Source of the DNA: Lysobacteraceae bacterium
Lineage (GTDB): Bacteria > Pseudomonadota > Gammaproteobacteria > Xanthomonadales > Xanthomonadaceae
Direction of reading: 5' to 3'
Length of the DNA stretch: 57,654 nt
Assembly (NCBI GenBank): GCA_028868545.1
Contig: JAGWUF010000011.1
Span: 1 to 57,654, forward strand
Under the pieces are notes generated by a model that was given only the letters and a program-made list of their open reading frames with translations, ran no database searches and had not been told where the DNA came from. A program made the translations under genes and the position numbers. Positions 21,082 to 30,004 of this stretch are shown here, in pieces. Positions within the stretch are counted from its first letter, which is position 1, and each line of letters starts with the position of its first letter.

Positions 21082-22131
21082 GTGACCGCCCAATCCAACT
21101 CCTCCCCCGGCCTGACCTACCGCGACGCCGGCGTCGACATCGATGCCGGCAACGCCGTGGTGGAACGCATCAAGCCGCTGGTGCGCGCCACCCTGCGCCC
21201 CGAGGTGCTGGGCGGAGTCGGCCTGTTCGGCGGCCTGTTCGACCTCGCCGGCCGCTACAAGGAGCCGGTGCTGGTGTCCGGCACTGACGGCGTCGGCACC
21301 AAATTGATCCTGGCCAAGCAACTGAACCGCCACGACAGCATCGGCCAGGACCTGGTGGCGATGTGCGTGAACGACGTGCTGGTGCAGGGCGCCGAGCCGC
21401 TGTTCTTCCTCGACTACTTCGCCACCGGCAAGCTCGACGTGGAGACCACCGTCAACGTGGTTGGCGGCATTGCCAAGGGCTGCGAGATCGCCGGCTGCGC
21501 GCTGATCGGCGGCGAAACCGCGGAAATGCCCGACATGTACCCGCCGGGCGAATACGACCTGGCCGGCTTCACCGTCGGCGCGGTGGAAAAGTCGAAGCTC
21601 ATCGACTCCAGCAGGCTGCGCGCCGGCGACGTGCTGATCGGCATCGCCTCCAGCGGCCCGCATTCCAACGGCTATTCGCTGGTGCGCAGGATCCTCGAAC
21701 GGGCGGGCAATCCACTGGACCTCGACCTCGGCGGCGTGACCCTGGCCGACGCGCTGATGGAACCCACCCGCATCTACGTCAAGCCGGTGCTGGAGCTGCT
21801 CTCGAAGCATGACATCCACGCCATGGCCCACGTGACCGGCGGCGCGCTGGTGGAGAAGATCATCCGGGTGGTGCCGCCGGGCCTCGGGCTGGAGATCGAC
21901 ACCGCCAGCTGGCCGCAGCCGGCGGTATTCGACTGGCTGCAGCGCGAGGGCGGCGTGGCGCGCGAGGAAATGTGGCGCACCTTCAATTGCGGCATCGGCT
22001 ACGTGCTGATGGTCGCACCGGAAGCCGCCGCCGCGATCGGCGCCGACCTCGACCGGCTCGGCCTTGCGCACTGGCAGATCGGCCAGGTGGTGGCGGCCTC
22101 CGGCGAAGGCGAGCGGCTGCACATCCGCTGA
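21082..22131 (+). CDS. purM: Phosphoribosylformylglycinamidine cyclo-ligase (AIR synthetase)
   Basis: PurM closes the imidazole ring in purine synthesis using ATP. The 349-residue protein begins with GTG 21082 and contains the family blocks '[14 protein letters not shown]', '[14 protein letters not shown]', '[23 protein letters not shown]' and '[11 protein letters not shown]'. Its stop overlaps the purN start by one base (TGATG), so purMN are coupled and encode consecutive pathway enzymes. Confidence 0.97.
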   Translation: MTAQSNSSPGLTYRDAGVDIDAGNAVVERIKPLVRATLRPEVLGGVGLFGGLFDLAGRYKEPVLVSGTDGVGTKLILAKQLNRHDSIGQDLVAMCVNDVLVQGAEPLFFLDYFATGKLDVETTVNVVGGIAKGCEIAGCALIGGETAEMPDMYPPGEYDLAGFTVGAVEKSKLIDSSRLRAGDVLIGIASSGPHSNGYSLVRRILERAGNPLDLDLGGVTLADALMEPTRIYVKPVLELLSKHDIHAMAHVTGGALVEKIIRVVPPGLGLEIDTASWPQPAVFDWLQREGGVAREEMWRTFNCGIGYVLMVAPEAAAAIGADLDRLGLAHWQIGQVVAASGEGERLHIR

Positions 22132-22775
22132 TGCCGGCCCGTCTCGCCATCCTCGCCTCCGGACGCGGCAGCAACCTGCAGGCGATCCTTGACGCAATCC
22201 AAGCCGGCACGCTGGACGCGCGCATCGCCGGCGTGTTTTCCGACAAGCCCGACGCGCCGGCATTGCAGCGGGTGCCCGAAGCATTGCGCTGGGCGCGCAC
22301 GCCCAAATCCTGTGGCGGCCGCGACGCCTTCGACACGGTGCTGGCCGACGCGGTGGCCGCCTGCGCACCTGACTGGGTGGTCTGCGTCGGCTACATGCGC
22401 ATCCTTGGCGACGCCTTCGTGCAGCGCTTCGCCGGCAAGATCCTGAACATCCATCCCTCGCTGCTGCCCAGGCACAAGGGCCTGCATACCCACCAGCGCG
22501 CGCTGGACGCGGGCGATGGCGAACACGGCGCCAGCCTGCATTTTGTCAACGCCGAGCTGGACGGCGGCGCGGTGATCGCGCAGGCGCGGGTGCCGGTGCA
22601 TGCCGGCGACGATGCCGACGCGCTGGCCGCACGGGTGCTGGCAGTCGAGCATCCGCTGCTGCTGGAGGTGTTGCGGCTGGCCGCCTCCGGCCGCCTTGCT
22701 GAACGCGACGGCCACGCCACGCTGGATGGTCAGCCCTTGTTTACACCGCTGCCGCTACAGTCCCCCAAAGCCTGA
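22131..22775 (+). CDS. purN: Phosphoribosylglycinamide formyltransferase
   Basis: PurN transfers a formyl group from 10-formyl-THF to GAR. The 214-residue protein has 'ILASGRGSNLQAI' at the N-terminus, 'KILNIHPSLLPRHKG' with the catalytic Asn and His, and 'ELDGGAVIAQARVPV' containing the catalytic Asp region. Start ATG 22131 overlaps the purM stop by one base. Confidence 0.96.
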   Translation: MPARLAILASGRGSNLQAILDAIQAGTLDARIAGVFSDKPDAPALQRVPEALRWARTPKSCGGRDAFDTVLADAVAACAPDWVVCVGYMRILGDAFVQRFAGKILNIHPSLLPRHKGLHTHQRALDAGDGEHGASLHFVNAELDGGAVIAQARVPVHAGDDADALAARVLAVEHPLLLEVLRLAASGRLAERDGHATLDGQPLFTPLPLQSPKA

Positions 22776-22805
22776 TGGTTCTGCCATCGCCTGCGAGTTC
22801 GACCC

Positions 22806-23480
22806 ATGAAACTGCATCGTCCTGCCCTCGTCCTTGCCCTGCTGCTCGCCACCGCACCGGCGCTTGCAGTCAAACCCTTCGTGGCCGACTACACCGCCAG
22901 CTGGAAGGGGGTTTCGGCCAATGCCCGGATCACGCTGGCGCAAACCAGCGGCAATCGCTGGAACTACGAGCTGAATATCAACAACAGTCTGGGCAGCTCC
23001 CGGCAGGTCACGGTGTTCGATGAGCAAGGCGGGCAACTGCGCCCGCTTTCGGGCGTGGACACCACCCAGCTGCTGTTCAAGAAAATGCAGAAGAGCGCCA
23101 GCTACGACTGGGCCCAGCGTGAGGCGCGCTGGAGTGGCGACGTCAAACCCGACCGCGTCGGCCCGGTCAAACTGCAGGAAGGCGACATCGACGGGATGCT
23201 GCTGAACCTGGCCATCGTGCGCGACGTGGGAGCCGGCAAGCCGCTGACTTACCGAATGGTGGACAACGGCGTGGCACGCCCGCAGGTCTACCAGAACCTG
23301 GGCAAGGAATCGGTGACCATCGACGGCCAGTCGCGCAGCGCGATCAAGGTGGCGCGCAGTGATGACGACGGCAAGCAGATCATCGTCTGGGTCGTGGACG
23401 GCCTCCCCACCCCTGCCCGCATCCTGCAGCGCAAGGATGGCAAGGACGAGCTGGAACTGCTGCTGAAGTCGGTGCACTGA
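22806..23480 (+). CDS. DUF3108 domain-containing secreted protein
   Basis: This 224-residue protein has a signal peptide (residues 1-20, ending 'APALA') and a mature beta-rich domain ('FVADYTASWKGVSANARITL', 'YELNINNSLG') typical of DUF3108. The family function is not established. It follows purN by 30 bases and may be read through from it. It is convergent with nlpD, 15 bases apart. Confidence 0.85.
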   Translation: MKLHRPALVLALLLATAPALAVKPFVADYTASWKGVSANARITLAQTSGNRWNYELNINNSLGSSRQVTVFDEQGGQLRPLSGVDTTQLLFKKMQKSASYDWAQREARWSGDVKPDRVGPVKLQEGDIDGMLLNLAIVRDVGAGKPLTYRMVDNGVARPQVYQNLGKESVTIDGQSRSAIKVARSDDDGKQIIVWVVDGLPTPARILQRKDGKDELELLLKSVH

Positions 23481-23495
23481 GCCCGATTGCCGGTT

Positions 23496-24302
23496 TCAGC
23501 GCCTCGGCAGATAACCCTGCGGATCCACCGGCTTGCCGTTGTAGCGGATCTCGAAGTGCAGCATGTCGCGGGTGGCGCCACTGCGCCCCATTTCCGCGAT
23601 TTGCTGCCCCCCCTTCACCAACGCCCCTTCATTCACCAGTCGCGCGCGGTTGTGGCCATAGGCCGACAGCCACTGGTCGTTGTGCTTGATGATGACCAAC
23701 TCGCCGTAACCCACCAGCCCGGCACCGGAATACACCACCACCCCATCGGCGGCGGCGCGCACCGGCTGCCCGGACTTGCCGGCGATATCCATGCCCTGCC
23801 GGGTGGGATCACCTGCCGCAAAACCGGACACCACGCTGCCATCGGCAGGCCACAACCACGCCAGAGTGCTGGCCACCGGCAGGCTGACGGCGGCGCTGGG
23901 AACTGCGGCAGAAACCGCCTGCGTGGGGGCTGGTTTTCCGGACGTTCCCGTTACCGATGCCGCTGTCGGTGCAGGAGTTGGCGCAGCTTCGCGCCCATCT
24001 CTGGGGTACAAGCGCAGTGTCTGTCCGGGATGAATGATGTAAGGCGGTGGAATGGCGTTCCACAGCGCCAGATCCAGCGCGGTGATGCCGTTCTCGGTGG
24101 CGATGCGGTACACGGTCTGCCCCGGCCGCACCACGGCGGTGGCCCCGTACTTGGGCTGCGACTGGCGCACCGGCGGCAAGGCCGGTGCGGCCGACCGGGC
24201 AACGGGATGCGCCGGGGTTGTCGAGCGCACCACCCGGCTGTGCCCGCACGCTGCCAGCAAACCGCATGCCGCAGCCAGCATCCACCAATGCCGTGTCTCC
24301 AT
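23496..24302 (-). CDS. nlpD: NlpD-type lipoprotein (LysM and degenerate LytM domain)
   Basis: NlpD activates the amidase AmiC at the division septum. From ATG 24302 the protein is 268 residues: a lipoprotein signal with lipobox 'LAAC', a LysM domain ('VVRPGQTVYRIATENGITALDLALWN', ending 'LYP'), a Pro/Ala linker, and a C-terminal LytM domain ('DIAGKSGQPVRAAADG', 'VVIIKHND'-type strand, 'LHFEIRYNGKPVDPQGYLP'). The first zinc-ligand His of active M23 peptidases is missing (the position reads 'RQGMD'), as in E. coli NlpD, so it should be a non-catalytic activator. The start is ambiguous: in-frame ATGs at 24359 (ATGA overlap with the upstream gene), 24347 and 24317 sit in a 15-bp tandem repeat. 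It is the last gene of surE-pcm-yqaA-nlpD. Confidence 0.88.
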   Translation of the reverse strand: METRHWWMLAAACGLLAACGHSRVVRSTTPAHPVARSAAPALPPVRQSQPKYGATAVVRPGQTVYRIATENGITALDLALWNAIPPPYIIHPGQTLRLYPRDGREAAPTPAPTAASVTGTSGKPAPTQAVSAAVPSAAVSLPVASTLAWLWPADGSVVSGFAAGDPTRQGMDIAGKSGQPVRAAADGVVVYSGAGLVGYGELVIIKHNDQWLSAYGHNRARLVNEGALVKGGQQIAEMGRSGATRDMLHFEIRYNGKPVDPQGYLPRR

Positions 24303-24350
24303 GCCCCGTGTCTCCATGCCCCGTGCCTCCACGCCCCGTGCCTCCATGCC
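24291..24350. repeat. Four 15-bp tandem repeats at the nlpD start
   Basis: Units are 24291-24305, 24306-24320, 24321-24335 and 24336-24350. The first two are identical and the others differ by one or two bases. On the coding (minus) strand each unit carries GGAG followed nine bases later by ATG (GTG in one unit), so the array multiplies possible translation starts in one frame. Confidence 0.85.
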
Positions 24351-24355
24351 CGCCT

Positions 24356-24970
24356 TCATGCCCCATGCCCGCGCAGCACGAACCAGGCCACCAAACCGAG
24401 CAACAGCACCAGCGCCCCCCAACCGATATGTTCGATCCAGCGGTGCAGGACCCTCTCGGCGCGTTCGCCCCCCAGGCGAATGGCCAGCGCCAGCAGATAG
24501 ACACGCTTGCCCCGGCCAATCAGCATGGCGAGCAGGAACGGCAGCATCGGCACGCCCACGATGCCGCTGGCCCAGGTGAACACCTTCATCGGGATCGGTG
24601 CAAACCCGCCCAGCACCAGCAGCCAGAACGCTTTCCACGGCGACTGTGCCACCACCTCGCGCAGGTGTGCCACTTGTGCGTCGATCTTGTCCAGCCAGCC
24701 CAGCGCAGCCAGCCCGGGTTTGACCAGCTCGTAGGCGTAATGCCCCAGCAGATAACCCACCACCGCCCCCAGCAGCGAAAACAGCAGGCTGATGGTGGCG
24801 AAGCGGAAACCGCGCCTGGGCTGGGCCAGGCACATCGGCCCCAGCATCACCTCCGGCATCACCGGAAACACGATGGCCTCGACGAAACTCAGCCCTGCCA
24901 GCAAGGCAGGGGCCCGCGGATGCTTCGACCATGCCAGTGCGCGTTGGTAAATCGGCCCGAACAGTTTCAT
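24356..24970 (-). CDS. YqaA-like inner-membrane protein (VTT/DedA superfamily)
   Basis: This 204-residue protein has several membrane helices with the DedA/SNARE-associated pattern: 'FVEAIVFPVMPEVML', 'LLGAVVGYLLGHYAYE', 'GGFAPIPMKVFTWASGIVGVP' and a C-terminal helix. Relatives act as lipid scramblases or flippases; the YqaA subgroup has no defined substrate. Start ATG 24970 overlaps the pcm stop by one base, and its stop overlaps the first possible nlpD start in an ATGA. Confidence 0.86.
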   Translation of the reverse strand: MKLFGPIYQRALAWSKHPRAPALLAGLSFVEAIVFPVMPEVMLGPMCLAQPRRGFRFATISLLFSLLGAVVGYLLGHYAYELVKPGLAALGWLDKIDAQVAHLREVVAQSPWKAFWLLVLGGFAPIPMKVFTWASGIVGVPMLPFLLAMLIGRGKRVYLLALAIRLGGERAERVLHRWIEHIGWGALVLLLGLVAWFVLRGHGA

Positions 24971-25647
24971 CAATCGGTCATCCCCGACAGCAAAGGCACG
25001 AACACCACCGCGCCCAGTTCTTCCTGCACGATGCCGCCATCGGCCTGCTTGCGCAGGCACAGCAAGGTCTGCCCGCTGCTGGCACCCACCGGCGCCACCA
25101 GCACGCCACCAGGAGCCAGTTGCGCGAGCAGCGCCTCCACCAGCGCAGGGCCTGCCGCAGTGACGATGATGGCATCGAACGGCGCTTCCTCCGGCCAGCC
25201 GATGCGGCCATCGTCATGCTTGCTGCGCACATGCAGACCCAACCCGCGAAAGCGCTTGCGTGCAGTACGCAGCAACTCGCCAATCCGCTCGACGGTGAAC
25301 ACCTCCAGCCCCAGCGCCGCCAGCACCGCAGCCTGATAGCCCGAGCCGGTGCCCACTTCCAGCACCTTCTTCGGGCCATCGCGCAGCAGGGCTTCGGTCA
25401 TCTTCGCCACCACGAACGGCTGCGAAATGGTCTGCCCGAACCCGATCGGCAAGGCATTGTTCTCGTAGGCACGCGAAGCCAGCACTTCATCCACGAACTG
25501 ATGCCGAGGCACGGTGCGGATCGCATTGAGCACGCGCTCATCGGCAATGCCGCTGTTGCGCAAATCCTCGATCAGACGATCGCGCACGCGCTGGCCGGTC
25601 AGCCCCACGCCCACGTCGGCCGGCTGCAGCCGCATCCGCGCGGTCAT
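24970..25647 (-). CDS. pcm: Protein-L-isoaspartate O-methyltransferase
   Basis: Pcm uses SAM to methylate isoaspartyl residues and start repair of aged proteins. The 225-residue protein contains 'PRHQFVDE', '[16 protein letters not shown]' and the SAM-binding '[16 protein letters not shown]'. The start at 25647 overlaps the surE stop in an ATGA. The surE-pcm order is conserved in gammaproteobacteria. Confidence 0.95.
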   Translation of the reverse strand: MTARMRLQPADVGVGLTGQRVRDRLIEDLRNSGIADERVLNAIRTVPRHQFVDEVLASRAYENNALPIGFGQTISQPFVVAKMTEALLRDGPKKVLEVGTGSGYQAAVLAALGLEVFTVERIGELLRTARKRFRGLGLHVRSKHDDGRIGWPEEAPFDAIIVTAAGPALVEALLAQLAPGGVLVAPVGASSGQTLLCLRKQADGGIVQEELGAVVFVPLLSGMTD

Positions 25648-26432
25648 GCTTGCACGTCCAGCGCCGCGGTCAGACCACCCACCCAGCCGGCGACCTGTTC
25701 CAGCGCCTGATAGCGGGTCAGATCGACATGGATCGGGGTGATTGCGATGTGGCCGCTGCGCACGGCATGGAAATCGGTGCCCGGGCCGGCATCCTGCTCG
25801 TCGCCGGCGGCGCCGATCCACCACCACTGCCGTCCGCGCGGATCTTCCTGCGACTGGCAGGGTTCGGCGCGGTGGCGCTGGCCCAGACGGCCGGTTTCGA
25901 ACCCGCGAATCTGCGCCCACGGCAGATCCGGCACGTTCACGTTGAGAATGGTGGAGGCCGGCAACGGGTCGCTGCGCAAACGCGCGATGATTTCCACCGC
26001 CGCGCGCGCAGCGGTGTCGTAATGCCGGCCTTGATGCCCATCGCTGACCAGCGACACCGCCACCGACGGCAGGCCCAGGAAGCGCCCCTCCATCGCCGCC
26101 GCCACGGTGCCGGAATAGATCACGTCATCCCCCAGGTTGGCGACCGTATTGATGCCCGACACCACGATGTCCGGCACCAGATCCAGTGCATCCAGCATCC
26201 CGGTCACGGCCACGTGCACGCAGTCGGTGGGGGTACCGAAGACCTTCCAGGTCCGGGCATCCAGCTGCACCACCCGGATCGGCGCATCCAGCGTCAGCGA
26301 ATTGCTGGCACCGCTGCGGTCGCGGTCGGGGGCCACCACCAGCACTTCATGACCGACCGCGCGCAGGCCGCGCGCCAGTGCGTGGATTCCCGGCGCGTCA
26401 ACGCCATCATCATTGCTGACCAAAACCCGCAT
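25644..26432 (-). CDS. surE: 5'/3'-nucleotidase SurE
   Basis: SurE removes phosphate from nucleoside monophosphates and short polyphosphates and is linked to stationary-phase survival. The 262-residue protein begins '[15 protein letters not shown]', the metal-binding Asp pair, and contains '[14 protein letters not shown]' and '[23 protein letters not shown]'. It is first in surE-pcm-yqaA-nlpD and divergent from the Smr gene. Confidence 0.96.
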   Translation of the reverse strand: MRVLVSNDDGVDAPGIHALARGLRAVGHEVLVVAPDRDRSGASNSLTLDAPIRVVQLDARTWKVFGTPTDCVHVAVTGMLDALDLVPDIVVSGINTVANLGDDVIYSGTVAAAMEGRFLGLPSVAVSLVSDGHQGRHYDTAARAAVEIIARLRSDPLPASTILNVNVPDLPWAQIRGFETGRLGQRHRAEPCQSQEDPRGRQWWWIGAAGDEQDAGPGTDFHAVRSGHIAITPIHVDLTRYQALEQVAGWVGGLTAALDVQA

Positions 26433-26503
26433 CACATCACGACTACTGTCTGCATGTGGCCATGATACTAGATGGCAACGACGCCTCACGCGACGCTTCG
26501 CGG

Positions 26504-26509
26504 TACCCT
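26504..26509 (+). promoter_or_regulatory. Possible -10 box (TACCCT) before the Smr gene
   Basis: TACCCT ends 9 bases before the ATG at 26519, with no Shine-Dalgarno sequence. The -35 match is poor. Confidence 0.3.
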
Positions 26510-26518
26510 GTGTGCGCC

Positions 26519-27073
26519 ATGCGCAAAGCCCCGCCGATACCCGACGACCGTGACGACGCCAGCCTGTTTCGCGCCGCGATCGGTGCCGATGCCGGCCAAG
26601 TGCGCGAGTTGCCGCAGGCCGCGCCACCGCCCACGCCGCCCAAACCCAAACCGGCCGCCAAAATGGCACGCCGCGATGAAGACGCTGCACGCAACGAATT
26701 CCAGCAGATGCTGGTCTCGGCACTGGAAGCCGGCGATGCCCTGCGATACCGCCGCGATGAAATCCCGCCACAGGTGCTGAAAAAACTGGCGCGTGGCGAC
26801 TACGCCGCGCAGGAAGAACTGGATCTGCACGGCCTGCCCGTGCGCACCGCCGAACCCTTGCTGCGGGAGTTCCTGCGCGATTGCCGCCAGCATGGTCTGG
26901 GCTGCGTGCGCATCGTGCATGGCAAGGGTCGCAATTCCGAGGAACGGCTGCCAGTGCTGAAAAATCTTGTCGACCGCGTGCTGCGCCAGCGTGCCGACGT
27001 GCTGGCCTTCCATTCCCCGCCGGCCGCGCAGGGCGGCACCGGTGCGGTATTGGTTCTGCTGGAAAAAAGCTGA
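26519..27073 (+). CDS. Smr domain-containing protein
   Basis: This 184-residue protein has a charged, Pro-rich N-terminal half and a C-terminal Smr (small MutS-related) domain with '[19 protein letters not shown]', '[11 protein letters not shown]' and '[12 protein letters not shown]'. The DLHG and HGKG motifs define the nuclease-type Smr fold; SmrA/SmrB relatives cleave DNA or mRNA at stalled ribosomes. Which activity applies here is not decided by sequence. Start ATG 26519 is chosen because the family sequence begins there. Confidence 0.88.
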   Translation: MRKAPPIPDDRDDASLFRAAIGADAGQVRELPQAAPPPTPPKPKPAAKMARRDEDAARNEFQQMLVSALEAGDALRYRRDEIPPQVLKKLARGDYAAQEELDLHGLPVRTAEPLLREFLRDCRQHGLGCVRIVHGKGRNSEERLPVLKNLVDRVLRQRADVLAFHSPPAAQGGTGAVLVLLEKS

Positions 27074-27111
27074 AGCCGACGCGACGAACGTCCCCTGCGC
27101 GCAGGCCCGGC

Positions 27112-27117
27112 TACAAT
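27112..27117 (+). promoter_or_regulatory. tRNA-Leu promoter -10 (TACAAT)
   Basis: TACAAT lies 8 bases before the mature tRNA 5' end and is followed by a GC-rich discriminator (GCGCGCTC), typical of stringently controlled stable RNA promoters. The -35 is not clear. Confidence 0.55.
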
Positions 27118-27125
27118 GCGCGCTC

Positions 27126-27210
27126 GCGAAAGTGGCGGAATTGGCAGACGCCCTGGATTTAGGTTCCAGTGCCGCAAGGCGTGCGGGTTCGAGTCCCGCC
27201 TTTCGCACCA
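27126..27210 (+). tRNA. tRNA-Leu (anticodon UAG)
   Basis: The 85-base class II tRNA has acceptor arms GCGAAAG (27126-27132) and CTTTCGC (27200-27206), discriminator A and encoded CCA (27208-27210). The anticodon stem CTGGA/TCCAG encloses loop TTTAGGT with anticodon TAG. The long variable arm (GCC-GCAA-GGC) and GGTTCGAGTCC T-arm fit tRNA-Leu. Confidence 0.97.
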
Positions 27211-27270
27211 CATCGGCAACGGCTATCCTGCCGGGACGGCATTCCGCCGGATCTTCACAGGATCGACGCC

Positions 27271-28038
27271 ATGCGCAGCGGCAACCCCGCCCTTTCCGAA
27301 AACACCTTCCTCGACCTTGGCAGCGGCACCGTGGTGCAAGGCGATGCGGGGGCGATGACGCTCAACGGCACGGTCAACAAGACCGGGCTGCTGCTGGTGC
27401 TGACCCTGGCCGGCGCACTGTTCAGCTGGTCGCAATTCGCCACCGCACTGGCCGCCGGCAATCCCGGCGCGATCATGCCCTACGTCTGGGGTGGCGCGAT
27501 CGGCGGCTTCGTGATGGCGCTGGTCACCATCTTCAAGAAGGAATGGGCGATGTACACCGCGCCGGTGTACGCACTGCTGGAAGGGCTGTTCCTGGGCGCG
27601 GTGTCGGCGATGTTCAACCAGCGCTATCCGGGCATCGCCACGCAGGCAGTGATCCTGACCTTCGGCACCCTGGCCGCCTTGTTGCTGGCCTACCGCAGCG
27701 GGCTCATCAAGGCCACCGAGAACTTCAAGCTGGGCGTGGTGGCGGCCACCGGCGGCATCGCCCTGCTGTATCTGGCGCAATTGGGCCTGAACCTGTTCCA
27801 CTTCGAAGGCATGCGCTTCATCAACGGCTCCAGCCCGCTGGGCATCGCCTTCAGTGTGGGCGTGGTGATCGTGGCGGCGCTGAACCTGGTGCTGGATTTC
27901 GACTTCATCGAAAAGGGCGTGGAACAAGGCGCACCGAAGTACATGGAGTGGTACGCCGCGTTCGGCCTGCTGGTGACACTGGTGTGGCTGTACCTGGAAA
28001 TCCTGCGACTGCTGTCGAAATTGCAATCGCGCAATTGA
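27271..28038 (+). CDS. Bax inhibitor-1/YccA-like membrane protein
   Basis: This 255-residue protein starts at ATG 27271, begins with ~35 soluble residues and then has about seven membrane helices. Recognisable blocks are 'TGLLLVLTLAGALFSW', 'YALLEGLFLGAVSAMFN', 'GIAFSVGVVIVAALNLVLDFDFIE' and 'EWYAAFGLLVTLVWLYLEILRLL'; the 'LDFDFIE' and 'EW' acidic patches mark the Bax-inhibitor-like (BaxI_1) family. Bacterial members are proposed calcium-leak channels; the function here is not known. A strong terminator follows directly. Confidence 0.88.
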   Translation: MRSGNPALSENTFLDLGSGTVVQGDAGAMTLNGTVNKTGLLLVLTLAGALFSWSQFATALAAGNPGAIMPYVWGGAIGGFVMALVTIFKKEWAMYTAPVYALLEGLFLGAVSAMFNQRYPGIATQAVILTFGTLAALLLAYRSGLIKATENFKLGVVAATGGIALLYLAQLGLNLFHFEGMRFINGSSPLGIAFSVGVVIVAALNLVLDFDFIEKGVEQGAPKYMEWYAAFGLLVTLVWLYLEILRLLSKLQSRN

Positions 28039-28040
28039 AC

Positions 28041-28068
28041 AAAAAAGGCACCTCCCGGTGCCTTTTTT
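28041..28068. terminator. Bidirectional intrinsic terminator
   Basis: A6-GGCACC, loop TCCC, GGTGCC-T6 is a perfect 12-bp stem with a T tract on both strands. It ends both the Bax-inhibitor-like gene (+) and the isocitrate dehydrogenase gene (-). Confidence 0.92.
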
Positions 28069-28076
28069 GTGTGTAG

Positions 28077-28096
28077 CCCTCCCCTTCAGGGGAGGG
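28077..28096. repeat. Solitary palindrome related to the CCCTCTCCC repeat family
   Basis: CCCTCCCC-TTCA-GGGGAGGG is a perfect 8-bp stem resembling the first hairpin of the repeats at 8885-8999 and 11907-12019. The GCCCGAAGGGC part is absent, so it may be a degenerate or partial copy. Confidence 0.5.
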
Positions 28097-28107
28097 GGGA
28101 ATCAAAT

Positions 28108-29112
28108 TCACAACCGCGCAGCAATCGCCCTCGCAAACCCCATCGTGTTGCCCTCGCCGCCCAAATCCGGGGTCAGCGAATCTTTGGCTTCCAAGGTGGC
28201 GATGATGGCGTTGCGCAGGCGCGTGGCCTGCTCCGGCTTGGCCAGATGATCCAGCATCTGTGCTGCACCCAGCAACAGCGCGCAGGGGTTGGCAATCCCT
28301 TGCCCGGCGATATCCGGCGCAGAGCCGTGCACGGCCTCGAAGATCGCCACATCAACGCCGATGTTCGCACCCGGGGCCAGCCCCAGCCCGCCGACCAGGC
28401 CGGCGCAGAGGTCGGAAATGATGTCGCCAAATAAATTGGTGGTGCAGATGATGTCGAACTGCTCCGGCTTCATCACCAGCTGCATGCAGGTGTTGTCCAC
28501 GATCATCTCGTTGCACAAGATGTCGGGATACTGGGTTGCCACTTCACGCGCCGTCTTCAAAAACAGGCCCGAGGTGGATTTCAGGATATTCGCCTTGTGC
28601 ACGATGGTGACTTTCTTGCGGCCGGTCTTGCGGGCCAGCTCGAAAGCGTAGCGGACGATGCGCTCGGAGCCCTTGCGGGTGACCTTCTGGGTCAGCACCG
28701 CGGTCTCGCCGTCGGCCGAGACGTCCTGGCCTTCGCCGATGTAGGCACCTTCGGTGTTCTCGCGCACGGTGATCAGATCCACGCCGCCGGTGAAGCGCGA
28801 CTTGGTGTTCGGGAAGCACTTGGCCGGGCGCACGTTGGCGTACAGGTCGAAGCGCTTGCGCAGCTCGACGTTGATCGACGAGAAACCACCGCCGACCGGG
28901 GTGGTCAGCGGCGACTTCAGCGCGATCTTGTTGTTGCGGATCGAGTCCATGGTCGCCGCCGGCAGCAGGTCGCCGTGCTTTTCCAGCGCGACCATGCCGG
29001 CATCCGCGAATTCGTACACAAGGCCCAGCTGCATCGCGTCCAGCACGTGCAAGGTGGCGTCCATGATTTCCGGGCCGATGCCGTCGCCGGGGATGACCGT
29101 GATCGTTGTCAT
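28108..29112 (-). CDS. NAD-type isocitrate dehydrogenase
   Basis: The 334-residue protein is a short isocitrate/isopropylmalate dehydrogenase: 'TVIPGDGIGPEIMDA' at the start, 'SSINVELRKRFDLYANVRP' (substrate Ser and Arg), 'TVRENTEGAYIGEGQ', 'NLFGDIISDLCAGLVGGLG' (metal Asp residues) and 'FEAVHGSAPDIAGQGIANP'. Length and 'TEGAYIGE' fit the NAD-dependent isocitrate dehydrogenases of Xanthomonas; homoisocitrate or tartrate dehydrogenase are less likely alternatives. The NAD preference is inferred from family. Start ATG 29112. Confidence 0.85.
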   Translation of the reverse strand: MTTITVIPGDGIGPEIMDATLHVLDAMQLGLVYEFADAGMVALEKHGDLLPAATMDSIRNNKIALKSPLTTPVGGGFSSINVELRKRFDLYANVRPAKCFPNTKSRFTGGVDLITVRENTEGAYIGEGQDVSADGETAVLTQKVTRKGSERIVRYAFELARKTGRKKVTIVHKANILKSTSGLFLKTAREVATQYPDILCNEMIVDNTCMQLVMKPEQFDIICTTNLFGDIISDLCAGLVGGLGLAPGANIGVDVAIFEAVHGSAPDIAGQGIANPCALLLGAAQMLDHLAKPEQATRLRNAIIATLEAKDSLTPDLGGEGNTMGFARAIAARL

Positions 29113-29225
29113 TGTCCAGTGTCCATACAGAGCGCCGCCACGCGCAGACGGCAAGGCGGCAAAGGGGGGAATGTATAACCGCCAATTATGACAGATGGCC
29201 TGCGCCGGCGCCTGCCGACCGGCCT

Positions 29226-29612
29226 TCAACCATGGTCGTGGGTGGCCGGCGCTTCGGCCTCGCCCTGCTCCAGCCGATCGAGGAAATCCACCGCGCGGCG
29301 CAGGTGCGGGATCACGATGGAGCCGCCCACCACCAGCCCCACCGAGAACGCCTCGAACAGCTCCTCGCGGGTCACCCCGGCGTCCTTGCACTGGGCCACG
29401 TGGTAGCTGATGCAGTCGTCGCAGCGCAGCACCATCGAGGCGGTCAGCCCCATCAGTTCCTTGGTCTTCACGTCCAGCGCGCCGGGCTGGTAGGTCTGGG
29501 TGTCCAGCGCGAAGAACCGCCGCACCACCTGATTGGGTTCGTCCAGGATGCGCCGGTTCATGCGCTGGCGGAACTCGGTGAACTGCTTCACCCGGTCGTC
29601 GGCATCGCTCAT
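29226..29612 (-). CDS. AhpD-like carboxymuconolactone decarboxylase family protein
   Basis: This 128-residue alpha-helical protein has the AhpD-type 'CDDCISYHV' motif (C64 and C67 followed by His), suggesting a thiol-based peroxide or redox role rather than ring-cleavage metabolism. The sequence ends in a His-rich 'THDHG'. Start ATG 29612 overlaps the glutaredoxin stop in an ATGA, so it is coupled to a redox partner gene. Confidence 0.88.
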   Translation of the reverse strand: MSDADDRVKQFTEFRQRMNRRILDEPNQVVRRFFALDTQTYQPGALDVKTKELMGLTASMVLRCDDCISYHVAQCKDAGVTREELFEAFSVGLVVGGSIVIPHLRRAVDFLDRLEQGEAEAPATHDHG

Positions 29613-29887
29613 GCGGGCTTGCCTTCGAGCAGCGGCTCCAGCTTGCCTTCGCGGTGCAGCGCCATCATGTCGTCGTAGCCGCCGACGTGGACGTCGCCGA
29701 CGAAGATCTGCGGCACGCTGGTGCGCTTGGTCAATGCGACCATCTTTTCGCGCTCGGCCGGGTCGGTGTCGATGCGGATCTCGGTCCACTCGCGGCCCTT
29801 GCTCTTGAGGAAATTCTTGGCCATGACGCAGTACGGACACACCGCCGTGCTGTAGATGGTGATCTGGGAAAGGTGGGACTCGCTCAT
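29609..29887 (-). CDS. grxC: Glutaredoxin 3
   Basis: This 92-residue dithiol glutaredoxin has the active site 'CPYC' (C17, C20), the cis-Pro segment 'TSVPQIFVGDVHVGGYDD' that binds glutathione, and the usual C-terminal 'LEPLLEG'. It reduces disulfides with glutathione in the cytoplasm. It is upstream of, and overlaps, the AhpD-like gene. Confidence 0.95.
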   Translation of the reverse strand: MSESHLSQITIYSTAVCPYCVMAKNFLKSKGREWTEIRIDTDPAEREKMVALTKRTSVPQIFVGDVHVGGYDDMMALHREGKLEPLLEGKPA

Positions 29888-30004
29888 GGCGGCTCCGGAA
29901 CTTGCAGGGAAAAGGTATTGTCCTAGATGGGGACGGCGGCGGGTAATTCCAGCCGCTCAAGCCCCGTTCACCCCATCCCCCACGCAACGCTGCATCCTGC
30001 CCGG

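Noticed and set aside
24291-24350. CRISPR-like short repeats
   Set aside because: The four 15-bp units are directly tandem without spacers and lie inside a coding start; there is no array.
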